The notes under the pieces are model-generated. The model was not told where the DNA came from, did not search any database, and saw nothing but the letters and a program-made list of their open reading frames with translations. A stretch of 22,430 bases of DNA from the NCBI GenBank assembly GCA_039649115.1, contig JBBWZQ010000119.1, positions 1 through 22,430 on the forward strand. The letters run 5' to 3'. The position numbers were made by a program, and so were the translations under genes. Each line of letters starts with the position of its first letter. The first letter of the stretch is position 1. Source of the stretch: DATEJJ01 sp039649115 (GTDB lineage Bacteria > Actinomycetota > Actinomycetes > Mycobacteriales > Micromonosporaceae). Positions 1-7,253 of this stretch are shown here, piece by piece.

Positions 1-334
1 CCGGTTGCTCGCCGGCCCGGGGCGTGACCAGGCCACGATGACGCCTGTCGACAACGACCTCCGTACCCACCCGCAGGAACGGGGAAACCGACCGCGCGGT
101 GGCCTCGCGGTATCCGAGGGCCAGCTGCTCGCCCGGCGCTCCGGCGGCGTCCAAGAGCCCCATGGTCCCCTCGACCACCGAGACCCAGGTAGCCGGCGTC
201 CACGTAGTCCGGCCCGATCTTGAAGCCGGCGGTCCGCAGCCCCTGCTGGCGTAGCGCGGCCAGCAGTCCGATGGCGCGGTCTTGCCGTGACCCGACGAGG
301 GTGCGGCGACCACCAGCCGAGGCATGCCGGACAT
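1..334 (-). pseudogene. cobB: Decayed cobyrinate a,c-diamide synthase (cobB) remnant, runs off the left edge
   Basis: CobB amidates cobyrinate in cobalamin synthesis and is normally about 450 residues. Here a good ribosome site (GGAAGGAG) precedes an ATG at 334 and the P-loop start MSGMPRLVVAAPSSGHGKT. The frame then shifts. The next homologous piece (AIGLLAALRQQGLRTAG, then FKIGPDYVDAGYLGL) is in another frame. After a further shift the switch segment VVEGTMGLLD appears, fused directly to what looks like the family's C-terminal end (LGYREATA, then VTPRAGEQP). Pieces that should span over 1.3 kb are packed into 334 bases, so there are at least two frameshifts plus large internal deletions. 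This is a dead gene, not a sequencing slip. Intact cobD and cobQ lie 7-10 kb away, suggesting a former larger cob locus. The family assignment rests on motif recognition; continuation beyond the edge cannot be seen. Confidence 0.75.
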
Positions 335-572
335 GAGCCGCTCTCCTTCCGGGTTCAGGGCTGCCTGGGCGTCGTGTGCTCGTCGTCGCCCAATGCGCCA
401 GCCGACCGGGTTCCCCCTGAATGTGCCGCTCTTGCCCGCATGCCCGCCCCGGCGGGACCCCGCGCCGCGGCCGGCCGGGCTTCCGGCCCGGACCCGTGCG
501 AAGTCCGCAGCCGCGACGATACCGAACCGGTGCCAGTCGCGTACCTGGTCGCTGAGATCCACACCCCACGGG

Positions 573-578
573 TAGCCT
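573..578 (+). promoter_or_regulatory. -10 box of a leaderless promoter for the SURF1 gene
   Basis: TAGCCT fits the actinobacterial TANNNT -10 pattern and ends 8 bases before the GTG at 587. No Shine-Dalgarno sequence lies between them, so the transcript probably starts at or next to the start codon. No clear -35 element is visible. The rest of 335-572 between the cobB remnant and this box shows no gene I can support. Confidence 0.5.
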
Positions 579-586
579 GAACCGAC

Positions 587-1381
587 GTGTACGGCTTCCT
601 CGCCACCCGCAGGTGGATCGCGTTCGGCGCGCTGATGGTGCTGCTGGCCGCCGCGATGGTGGGCCTCGGTCTGTGGCAGCTGTCGCGCTACCACGAGCGC
701 GGCGCGGCCAACGCGCACATCGACGCCGCGGGCAGGGCACAGCCCGTGCCGCTGGGGCAGGTGCTCGCGGTGCGGCAGCCGCCGCCGGCCGGCGCCGCGT
801 GGACGCGGGTGACGTTGACCGGGCGGTACGACGCGGAGCACGAGATCCTGGCACGCGACCGCGCGGTCAACGGCAGCGTGGGCTTCGAGGTGCTCACGCC
901 GCTGGTCCTCGACGACGGAACCGCCGTGCTCGTGGACCGGGGCTGGCTGCCACCCGCGCCGGACTCGGTGCAGGCACCCGCTCGCGTGCCCGCGGTGCCC
1001 GGGGGTCGGGTGAACGTGACCGGCCGCGTGCACCTGCCGGAGAGCCGGGCGGACAACCCGCAGCGGGTGGGCGGCGCGACCCAGGTACGCCGCATCTCCC
1101 CGGCGAAGCTCGCGGGTGTCCTGCCGTACCGCCTCTACGGCGGGTACGTGCTCCTCGACGCCGGCGTGCCCGGCGCGGACAAGGCGTTCACCGCGATCCC
1201 GCTCGACTACCAGAACGCGCTGATGAACGCGGGCTACGTCGTGCAGTGGTGGGCCTTCGCGCTGCTGACGCTGGCCGGATTTGCCTGGGCGGTCCGCCGG
1301 GAGGCGCGCGGGCCGGACGAGTTTGACCTGGCCACGCTGGACGAGGAGCCGGCGGACGCGCCGGTCTCCCCCGCGGTCTGA
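587..1381 (+). CDS. SURF1 family cytochrome oxidase biogenesis protein
   Basis: This 264-residue protein has the SURF1 plan: an N-terminal membrane helix (about residues 10-28) ending in the hallmark GLGLWQLSRYHER, a long extracytoplasmic domain with the conserved RDRAVNG, GFEVLTPL and VDRGWLPP segments, and a second helix near the C-terminus (about 212-236), here YVVQWWAFALLTL. SURF1 proteins help insert heme a into cytochrome c oxidase subunit I at the membrane. The GTG start at 587 is supported by the leaderless -10 box 8 bases upstream and by the family's usual short cytoplasmic N-terminus. The tail after the second helix is acidic and probably disordered. Family assignment is firm; the exact role in this organism is inferred from the family. 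Confidence 0.9.
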   Translation: MYGFLATRRWIAFGALMVLLAAAMVGLGLWQLSRYHERGAANAHIDAAGRAQPVPLGQVLAVRQPPPAGAAWTRVTLTGRYDAEHEILARDRAVNGSVGFEVLTPLVLDDGTAVLVDRGWLPPAPDSVQAPARVPAVPGGRVNVTGRVHLPESRADNPQRVGGATQVRRISPAKLAGVLPYRLYGGYVLLDAGVPGADKAFTAIPLDYQNALMNAGYVVQWWAFALLTLAGFAWAVRREARGPDEFDLATLDEEPADAPVSPAV

Positions 1382-1425
1382 CGCGCGATCCGGAGAAGGC
1401 GTCGCGATCATTGGCGGCCTGCCAC

Positions 1426-1431
1426 TATCGT
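1426..1431 (+). promoter_or_regulatory. -10 box of a leaderless promoter for the proline-rich membrane protein
   Basis: TATCGT (TANNNT) sits 7 bases before the ATG at 1439, with no ribosome-binding sequence between. It lies only 45 bases after the SURF1 stop, so this gene can be transcribed separately from SURF1. Confidence 0.5.
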
Positions 1432-1438
1432 TCTGCGC

Positions 1439-1996
1439 ATGGTCGAGCCGAACCCTCCGTATCCGCCTTCGTACGGCGAGTCCTACAGCCAGTACAGCCA
1501 GAACCCCGGCCAGCCGTACGGACTGCCGTACCCGGCGCAGCCCATGTACAGCCTGCCGACCTCGTCAGTACCGGCGTCCGCGCCGCCGGTCTCCGGTACC
1601 GCGTCACTCACCCCGATCCCCGTCACCGCGCCGTACCCCGTCAGCGACCACGTGATCGCTCAGATCGGCGAGATCCAGGTGACCTCGACGATGATCCGTA
1701 CCCCGGCCGGCCAGTTCCCGCTGCGCGGCTCCCGCTGGGACGTGAGCGACCAGTGGGTGGCCGAACAGAAGACGCCGACCTGGGCGATCGTCCTCGCGGT
1801 CCTGGGCTTCTTCTGCCTCACGCTGCTCAGCCTGCTGTTCCTGCTCGCCAAGGAGACGGTGTACCGCGGCGTGGTGCAGGTGCGGGTGAGCAACGGCCCG
1901 TTCGCCTACGTATCTCGCATACCGGTCACCGATCAGGCTTTCGTGCAGCGGGTATACCAGCAGGTCAACTACGTGCGGTCGCTGTCGGTGATGTGA
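1439..1996 (+). CDS. Proline/tyrosine-rich single-pass membrane protein of unknown function
   Basis: The 185 residues fall into three parts. Residues 1-67 are a disordered Pro/Tyr/Ser/Gln-rich tail (repeated PY and SYSQ-like motifs). Residues 68-112 form a small folded segment. One strong membrane helix spans about 114-137 (TWAIVLAVLGFFCLTLLSLL), followed by a 48-residue domain with the segments VYRGVVQVRV and AFVQRVYQQVNYVR. Such proline-rich leader plus one helix proteins are common in actinomycetes, but I recognise no characterised family. The start is supported by a leaderless -10 box at 1426. The last 28 bases overlap the 3' end of the convergent ligase gene, so the two mRNAs are complementary at their ends. 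Possible roles (envelope scaffold, protein partner) are guesses. Confidence 0.75.
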   Translation: MVEPNPPYPPSYGESYSQYSQNPGQPYGLPYPAQPMYSLPTSSVPASAPPVSGTASLTPIPVTAPYPVSDHVIAQIGEIQVTSTMIRTPAGQFPLRGSRWDVSDQWVAEQKTPTWAIVLAVLGFFCLTLLSLLFLLAKETVYRGVVQVRVSNGPFAYVSRIPVTDQAFVQRVYQQVNYVRSLSVM

Positions 1997-3495
1997 AGCC
2001 GGCGGACCGCCTCGATGGTGTCCGCCTCGCTCGCCGGCTTGTCCTCCCGGTAACGCAGGACCCGCGCGAACCGCAGCGCGACCCCGCCCGGGTAGCGCGG
2101 ACTGCTCTGCACGCCGTCGAACGCGATCTCGACCACCAGCTCCGGCCGTACGGTCACCACCCAGTCGCCCTTCTCCGTCGCCAGGGCCAGCAGGCGCTCG
2201 GTCTGCCAGCGCAGCATCTCGTCGGTCAGGCCCTTGAACGTCTTGCCGAGCATCACGAACCCGCCGCCCACCGGGTCACGCGCGCCCAGGTGCAGGTTGG
2301 ACAGCCAGCCGCGGCGCCGGCCGTGGCCCCACTCCACGGCGAGGATCACCAGGTCGAGCGTGTGGCGCGGCTTCACCTTGACCCAGGCCGAGCCGCGCCT
2401 GCCCACGTCGTAGGGCGCCCCGGCCGCCTTGACCACGACACCCTCGTGCCCCATCGCCAGCGCGGCGTCAAATGCGGCGCCGGCCTCCTCCACTGTGGAC
2501 ACTTCGGTACGCGGGACGAGCAGCCCGCCCGGCAGCGCGTCGCCCAGCCGGGCCCAGCGTCGGGTGCCCGGCTCGTCGACCAGGTCCTCGCCGTCGATGT
2601 GCAGCAGGTCGAAGAAGTACGGGGTGAGCACGGTGGCCGGAACCCCGCGCCGGGCCGCGCGCGAGGAGGTCTCCTGGAACGGTCGGGGCCGTCCGGCCGG
2701 GTCGAGCGCGATCACTTCGCCGTCGAGGACCAGTTCCCGTGCCGGCAGCGCCCGTACCGCCGCCACCACCTCGGGTACCCGGGCGGTGATGTCATCCAGG
2801 CTGCGGGTGTAGGCGCCGATGTCGTCGCCCGCCTTGTGCACCTGCACGCGGATGCCGTCGAGCTTGGTGTCCACCACCGCGGGGTGCCCGGTGGCCAGCA
2901 GCGCTTCGTCCACAGTGGACGCGGACTGGGCCAGCATCGGGGCCAGCGGCCGGCCGACCCGCAGCCGGAACTCGGCGAGCGCCGGCGCACCTCCGGTCAA
3001 CGCGGCACGGGCGACGGCCTTCAGGTCGCCGGCCAGCAGCAGCGCCCGCCGCACCGCCGCGACCTCCACCTCGGCCGCCCGGGCGACCGCGTCGACGAGC
3101 AGCCCGGCCTGCGCGCCCTGCCGCAACTCCCCCGAGATGAGCCCGCCCAGCATCCGCTGCTCGTCGACGGTCGCCGCGGCGAACAGCCGGGCGAGCAGCT
3201 CCCGGCGGCGCGCCTGCGACCCCGCTCCGCCCTGGCTGCCGATCTGCGCCAGGGCGCCGTCCACGTCGCGCACCTCCAGCGTCGGCTGGTCGGCGGGGGT
3301 CGGCAGCTCGCGCAGGCTCGCCCAGCCCACGCCGATCTGCCGCTGCCGCAACTCCCCGGCCAGGTAGGCCGCGCCGGCCTCGATCTCGTCGGGGGCCAGG
3401 CCGCGCAGGGCGGTGGCCAGCAACGCGATCTTCGACCGGCGCGCCGGGATGGCACCCACCGCGACCGAGGTGGCCGCGAGCTCCGCGAACCGCAT
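1969..3495 (-). CDS. ligB: ATP-dependent DNA ligase, LigB type
   Basis: At 508 residues this matches the length of mycobacterial LigB (about 507). Nucleotidyltransferase motifs are in order: motif I KLDG with the adenylated lysine at K211, motif III LVLDGEVIAL (256-265), motif IIIa YFFDLLHIDG (293-302), motif IV EGVVVKA (351-357) and motif V WVKVKP (371-376). Residues 1-200 are the helical DNA-binding domain and the C-terminus is the OB-fold domain. The enzyme seals nicks using ATP; in actinobacteria LigB is non-essential beside NAD-dependent LigA. The ATG at 3495 has a weak GAGG sequence about 8 bases upstream and matches the family start. Two copies of a TCCACWGTGGA palindrome fall inside this gene. 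The 3' end overlaps the convergent membrane-protein gene by 28 bases. Confidence 0.93.
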   Translation of the reverse strand: MRFAELAATSVAVGAIPARRSKIALLATALRGLAPDEIEAGAAYLAGELRQRQIGVGWASLRELPTPADQPTLEVRDVDGALAQIGSQGGAGSQARRRELLARLFAAATVDEQRMLGGLISGELRQGAQAGLLVDAVARAAEVEVAAVRRALLLAGDLKAVARAALTGGAPALAEFRLRVGRPLAPMLAQSASTVDEALLATGHPAVVDTKLDGIRVQVHKAGDDIGAYTRSLDDITARVPEVVAAVRALPARELVLDGEVIALDPAGRPRPFQETSSRAARRGVPATVLTPYFFDLLHIDGEDLVDEPGTRRWARLGDALPGGLLVPRTEVSTVEEAGAAFDAALAMGHEGVVVKAAGAPYDVGRRGSAWVKVKPRHTLDLVILAVEWGHGRRRGWLSNLHLGARDPVGGGFVMLGKTFKGLTDEMLRWQTERLLALATEKGDWVVTVRPELVVEIAFDGVQSSPRYPGGVALRFARVLRYREDKPASEADTIEAVRRLHITDSDRT

Positions 3496-3537
3496 GTGCA
3501 GATCCTCGCAGCCACCCCTGACATTTCCGCGCCGGAT

Positions 3538-3744
3538 TCACACCGTTGCCGGCTCCTCGATCCGGAACCCGCGTGCCCGCACCGCCTCCGCGATCCGGGC
3601 CAGCTGCCCGTCGACCTGGCACAGCACCGAGGACAGCTCGTCCAGGTGCCCCTGCAGCGTGGCGTCGGACCAGTCACTCAGGTCGACATCGCCCATCGCA
3701 CGTACCGCGGCATCAAGCCGCTCGATTGCCTCATTCGTACGCAT
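3538..3744 (-). CDS. Small helical protein of unknown function (68 residues)
   Basis: The protein begins MRTNEAIERLDAAVRAMG and is predicted almost wholly helical, with a heptad-like stretch HLDELSSVLCQVDGQLAR followed by IAEAVRARGF. That pattern resembles the N-terminal helices of actinobacterial DUF222 proteins, though the likeness is weak. I chose the ATG at 3744 because a TANNNT box (TAATGT) lies exactly 7 bases upstream; an in-frame TTG at 3780 would add 12 residues but has no support. It sits 42 bases upstream of ligB on the same strand and could be co-transcribed with it. Function unknown. Confidence 0.6.
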   Translation of the reverse strand: MRTNEAIERLDAAVRAMGDVDLSDWSDATLQGHLDELSSVLCQVDGQLARIAEAVRARGFRIEEPATV

Positions 3745-3751
3745 GTTCGAG

Positions 3752-3757
3752 ACATTA
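3752..3757 (-). promoter_or_regulatory. -10 box of a leaderless promoter for the 68-residue protein
   Basis: On the minus strand TAATGT is followed by 7 bases (CTCGAAC) and the ATG at 3744. It is the best evidence for that start and probably also drives ligB. Confidence 0.5.
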
Positions 3758-3801
3758 GATCGCCCCGGAACCGGGCGCAAGCACCCTGAGGAGTGGCGTG
3801 C

Positions 3802-5160
3802 TCAGTCCCGGCGCAGCACCTCGGCCACGTGGTCCAGCAGCAGCGCCTCGGCCAGGCATACCCGGGCGAACTCCCCCAGATGGAGGCTCTCGTTCGGGCC
3901 GTGCGCCCGCGAGTCGGGGTCCTCCACGCCGGTCACCAGGATCGTCGCGTCGGGGAACAGCTCCTGGAACGTCGCGATGAACGGGATCGAGCCACCGACC
4001 CCGATGTCCAGCGGCTCGGTACCGTCCCAGGCGTCCCGGAACGCCGCGCGCGCGGCCTCGTGGACCGGGCCGCCGGTACCCACCACGCAGGGTGCACCGG
4101 ACTGTTCCAGCGTCACCGTGAGCCGCGCTCCCCACGGCACGTGGCTGTGCAGGTGGGCCTTGACGGCCTCGTACGCCTTGGCCGGGTCGTCGCCGGGGGC
4201 GATCCGCACCGACACCTTGGCGCGGGCGACCGGTACCAGCGCGTTGGGTGCCTCCGTGGTCCGGGGCGCGTCGATGCCCAGGACCGACACCGCCGGCCTG
4301 GTCCACAGCCGCTCGACCACTCGACCCGTGCCGATCAGCGAGACCCCGTCGAGCATGCCCGCCTCGGCCCGGAACCGGTCCAGCGGGTAGTCCACCGGTG
4401 CCGCCTCCGATCGTGCCAGCCCCGCGACGGCCACGTCTCCGGCGTCGTCGTGCAGGGTTGCGAGCAGCCGGCAGAGCGTGGTGAGCGCGTCGGGCGCGGC
4501 GCCGCCGAACATGCCGCTGTGCACCGCGTGGTCCAGGGTGCGCACCTCCGCGAAGAGGTTGACCAGACCGCGCAGGCTCGTGGTGAGTGCCGGCGTGCCG
4601 ACGTCCCAGTTGCCGGAGTCGGCGATCACGATCACATCGGCCGCGATCTCGTCCCGGTACTGCCGCAGCAGGTCCTCCAGGCTCGCCGAGCCGAACTCCT
4701 CCTCACCCTCGACGAACACGACCACCCCGACCGGGAGGTCGTCGCCGAAGGCGCGCAGCGCGGCCAGGTGCGCCATGACACCCGCCTTGTCGTCGGCGCA
4801 GCCGCGGCCGTACAGGCGGCCGTCGCGCGGCGTCGGCTCGAACGGATCGGTGCGCCACTCGGTGAGGTCGCCGACCGGCTGGACGTCGTGGTGCGCGTAC
4901 AGCAGGACAGTCGGCGCGCCCGGCGGCGCGGGCCGGCGGCCGATGACCGCGGGCTGGCCGCCCGCCCGCACCACACGCACGTCGGGCAGGCCCGCGTCGC
5001 GCAGCAGGTCGGCGACCGCGGAGGCGGAGCGTTCCACGTGCGAGTGGTCGAAGCCGTCGAACGCGATGCCCGGGATGCGGACCAGCCGCACGAGGTCCTC
5101 GACGACGCCGGGCAGCACCCGGGAGACCGCAGACCGAAGCTCGTCTCCTGCCAAAGCCAT
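3802..5160 (-). CDS. M20 family metallopeptidase (dipeptidase-like)
   Basis: This 452-residue protein has the full di-zinc site of clan MH: HHD in YAHHDVQP (residues 90-92), the bridging Asp in GRGCADDKAG (123), the general base and ligand in EGEEEFGS (about 153-154), Asp181 in ADSGNW and a late His in the HGPNESLHLGE segment. The insert between about 195 and 310, which contains HAVHSGMFGG, is the dimerisation lid. The layout matches the cytosolic carnosinase/Dug1-type dipeptidases, so it probably cleaves dipeptides or small N-acyl substrates in the cytoplasm; exact specificity cannot be read. The ATG at 5160 has a -10 box (TACGAT) 7 bases upstream inside a 17-bp palindrome. That suggests an independent, regulated promoter despite only 42 bases separating it from the M48 gene. 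Confidence 0.9.
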   Translation of the reverse strand: MALAGDELRSAVSRVLPGVVEDLVRLVRIPGIAFDGFDHSHVERSASAVADLLRDAGLPDVRVVRAGGQPAVIGRRPAPPGAPTVLLYAHHDVQPVGDLTEWRTDPFEPTPRDGRLYGRGCADDKAGVMAHLAALRAFGDDLPVGVVVFVEGEEEFGSASLEDLLRQYRDEIAADVIVIADSGNWDVGTPALTTSLRGLVNLFAEVRTLDHAVHSGMFGGAAPDALTTLCRLLATLHDDAGDVAVAGLARSEAAPVDYPLDRFRAEAGMLDGVSLIGTGRVVERLWTRPAVSVLGIDAPRTTEAPNALVPVARAKVSVRIAPGDDPAKAYEAVKAHLHSHVPWGARLTVTLEQSGAPCVVGTGGPVHEAARAAFRDAWDGTEPLDIGVGGSIPFIATFQELFPDATILVTGVEDPDSRAHGPNESLHLGEFARVCLAEALLLDHVAEVLRRD

Positions 5161-5162
5161 AG

Positions 5163-5179
5163 GGCCGATCGTATCGGCC
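5163..5179 (-). promoter_or_regulatory. 17-bp palindrome overlapping the -10 box of the M20 gene
   Basis: GGCCGATCGTATCGGCC has perfect 7-bp arms around a 3-base centre. On the minus strand it contains TACGAT (5173-5168), 7 bases before the ATG at 5160. It could be a repressor operator or, read as RNA, a short terminator hairpin for the upstream M48 gene that stops at 5203. Both uses fit. Confidence 0.45.
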
Positions 5180-5202
5180 GTTCCCGGGCGGGCCGGGGTG
5201 CC

Positions 5203-6363
5203 CTACCGGCCGTTGGTGGGTCCGTCGCTGGCCTGGCCCCACGGGTCGTCGCCGTTTGCCGACGGGGGTCCCTCGGACGCGGAGTCCGCACCGGCACCGG
5301 TATCGCCCGAGCCGGCCTGCCGCGCCGCACCGGCCGCGCGGCCGGTCCAGTCCCGCATCCGGCCCACCCCGGCACCCACCCACTCGCCGACTCCCGACGC
5401 ACCGTCGCCGAGCTTGCGCAGCAGCCCGACCAGCGGGTCCTGGGAGCGCCGGAACGTCTGCCGGTACTCCTCGGCGGCCTCCTTGACGTCGACGCCGACC
5501 GACGCCGTGCCATCGTCGTCGCGGCGCGGGTAGTCGCCGCCCAAGATCCGCTGGTAGACGCCGGAGTCGGTCCATCGGCGCAGCTCCGCGGCCCGGGCCA
5601 CGGGCAGCGGATGGGTGCGCCCGAGCAGCATGCGCAGCTTGATCAGGCTGTCGCGGAGATCGCCGGTGCGGTCGTACTCGGCGGCCTGCTCCAGGAACGC
5701 CGCGGTGTCGATCTCGCTGAGGTCGCCGCCGCCGGCCAGCTTCATGTGGGCGCGCAGGGCTGCGGCCGGGTCCTGCCCGGCGAGCAGGCCGGCCCGGTCG
5801 GCCGACAGCTCCGCCTTGCGCCACCACTCCATCAGCGCCATGATGATCGCCCGGATGGCGAGCGACCCGATCGGGAGCCAGGCGATGTTGGTGGCCCACC
5901 GGGTGAGGATCAACATCATCGTGCGGTACACCGCGTGCCCGCTCATCAGGTGCCCGAGCTCGTGCCCGAGGATGTAGCGCAGCTCCTCCTCGTCGAGCAG
6001 CTCGATGGTCCGGTTGCTCACGACGATGAACGGCCTGGACATGCCGACGCAGCTCGCGCTGATCATCGGGGAGAACTCGACGTACAGCTCGGGCAGCTCG
6101 GTGATGTCGAGCGTCGAGCCGGCCTCCGCGAAGATCCGGTGCACCCTCGGGTGCTGCCGGTGATCCGCCCGGATCGCGCCGCCCAGGTACTGCAGGCGCC
6201 ACGCCCGCTCGTTCCACAGCCCCGAGAGCATCTTGAGGACCTCGTCGAAGCCACGCAGCTCCCGCAGGGCGGTCAGGGCACCCCGGTCGGCCGGGTGCTC
6301 CCAGGCCCGCGAGCTGATCCCCGTCAACACCACACGCCGGCGTGCCGGTGCCGTCTCGTCCAT
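5203..6363 (-). CDS. M48 family membrane zinc metalloprotease
   Basis: From the ATG at 6363 (ribosome site GGAAGG just upstream) the protein has 386 residues. The zinc motif HELGH is at 134-138 and the third ligand lies in AELSADRAG (E185). Hydrophobic segments at about 148-178, between the zinc motif and the third ligand, are typical of Ste24/HtpX-like M48 enzymes in the membrane. The C-terminal 65 residues are Gly/Ala/Ser/Asp-rich and probably disordered. M48 enzymes act in membrane protein quality control. It starts 20 bases after the P-loop kinase stop, so it is probably the last gene of the cobD-cobQ-kinase transcript, although its role has no obvious link to cobalamin. The open frame continues upstream of 6363, but that stretch has no family likeness. 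Confidence 0.9.
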   Translation of the reverse strand: MDETAPARRRVVLTGISSRAWEHPADRGALTALRELRGFDEVLKMLSGLWNERAWRLQYLGGAIRADHRQHPRVHRIFAEAGSTLDITELPELYVEFSPMISASCVGMSRPFIVVSNRTIELLDEEELRYILGHELGHLMSGHAVYRTMMLILTRWATNIAWLPIGSLAIRAIIMALMEWWRKAELSADRAGLLAGQDPAAALRAHMKLAGGGDLSEIDTAAFLEQAAEYDRTGDLRDSLIKLRMLLGRTHPLPVARAAELRRWTDSGVYQRILGGDYPRRDDDGTASVGVDVKEAAEEYRQTFRRSQDPLVGLLRKLGDGASGVGEWVGAGVGRMRDWTGRAAGAARQAGSGDTGAGADSASEGPPSANGDDPWGQASDGPTNGR

Positions 6364-6383
6364 GATCCGCCTTCCCCGTTCCC

Positions 6384-7253
6384 TCAGCGCAGCCGTTCCT
6401 GGCGCAGCCGCACGTACTCGCTCTCCCGATCGTGCTCCACCGTCGAGCCACCGTCTATCAGGACATCCACCCATTCGGGCGTCGCGTCACGGGCGAAATG
6501 AGCCTTTTCCGCCGCCATCCAGGCCCGCAACTGCGGCTCGATGGCGACACCGTCCCTGGCCAGAACCCGGGACAGGCGCAGCCCCGGATCGGCGGTCAGA
6601 AACACTGCCAGCGTAAGCCGTGCGCGCACGTCCGCACGTGCCACGCTGACCCCATCCATGATCAATACATCGGGTACGGGCACCACAAGCTCCTCCGCGA
6701 ACCCGCCCGCGACCCAGTCGTACCGCCGGTACCGGCCGGGCGCCCCGGCGGCCAACGGCTCCAGCACCCCGTCGCGCAGCCTCGGCCAGAACGTGAACTG
6801 GTCCGCCCAGCCGTCCAGGAGATCGTCGGTGTGCACCACCTCCACCCGTGCGCCGGCCCGCCGCAGGGCGACCACGAGCCGCTCCGCGAACATGGTCTTG
6901 CCGGCACCGGAACCACCGTCGACCGCGACGAGGCGGACCCCACCGAGCCGGGCCGGGCGGCGCGCGATCTCGCCGGCCAGATCCGCGTACGTCGCGACGG
7001 TGCCGCTCCCAGGGGTCGTCGGTCGGGACCTGGGGTCATCGGCGGTCCCCGGGGCATCGGTAGCGCCCCCGGGGGTCCCCGGGGCATCGGTAGCGCCGAT
7101 GACTCCGGCCGTGCCCAGGTCATCGGCGGTGCCCGGGGCATCGGTAGCGGCGCCCATGACCCCGGCCGTGCCCAGGTCATCGGCGGTCCCCGGGGCATCG
7201 GTAGCGCCGATGACCCCGGCGGTGCCCGGGTCATCGGTGCGGCCGGGCGTCAT
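6384..7253 (-). CDS. P-loop kinase, uridine-kinase-like, with repetitive N-terminal extension
   Basis: The 289-residue protein has a Walker A motif GGSGAGKT at 113-120, a VVHTDDLLDGW segment that in the uridine kinase superfamily carries the catalytic Asp, FWPRLRDGVLEPL and a Walker B-like VLIMDGVS. The first 74 residues are a low-complexity tract built on ATDAPGTADDLGTAGVIG, encoded by 54-bp repeats. The start is set by an ATGA overlap with the cobQ stop (ATG 7253, TGA 7252-7250), which implies translational coupling. Proteins like the catalytic core are annotated as uridine kinases in actinomycetes, but the substrate is untested. Coupling to cobD and cobQ raises the possibility that it phosphorylates a precursor of the cobalamin nucleotide loop; that is inference only. 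Confidence 0.8.
   Translation of the reverse strand: MTPGRTDDPGTAGVIGATDAPGTADDLGTAGVMGAATDAPGTADDLGTAGVIGATDAPGTPGGATDAPGTADDPRSRPTTPGSGTVATYADLAGEIARRPARLGGVRLVAVDGGSGAGKTMFAERLVVALRRAGARVEVVHTDDLLDGWADQFTFWPRLRDGVLEPLAAGAPGRYRRYDWVAGGFAEELVVPVPDVLIMDGVSVARADVRARLTLAVFLTADPGLRLSRVLARDGVAIEPQLRAWMAAEKAHFARDATPEWVDVLIDGGSTVEHDRESEYVRLRQERLR
7035..7229. repeat. Imperfect 54-bp tandem repeats inside the kinase gene
   Basis: The unit begins GTCATCGGCGGTCCCCGGGG and continues with CATCGGTAGCGCC and GATGACCCCGGCCGTGCCCAG. About three and a half copies are present: a shortened one at 7035-7068, one to 7118, one at 7119-7175 with a 3-base insert, and one to 7229. All length changes are multiples of three, so the kinase frame survives. 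The copies encode 18-residue units on the minus strand. Copies differ by only a few bases, suggesting recent expansion by slippage or unequal exchange. Confidence 0.8.

Noticed and set aside
355..606. Small minus-strand open frame between the cobB remnant and SURF1
   Set aside because: No ribosome site, no recognisable motif, and it overlaps the SURF1 promoter and start.
1411..3789. Long + strand open frame of 792 codons opposite ligB
   Set aside because: It is the antisense of ligB and adjacent genes in GC-rich DNA; its composition is dominated by Arg, Pro, Gly and Gln without any domain.
3793..6501. 902-codon + strand open frame opposite the M20 and M48 genes
   Set aside because: Same cause: an antisense shadow of two well-identified proteases.
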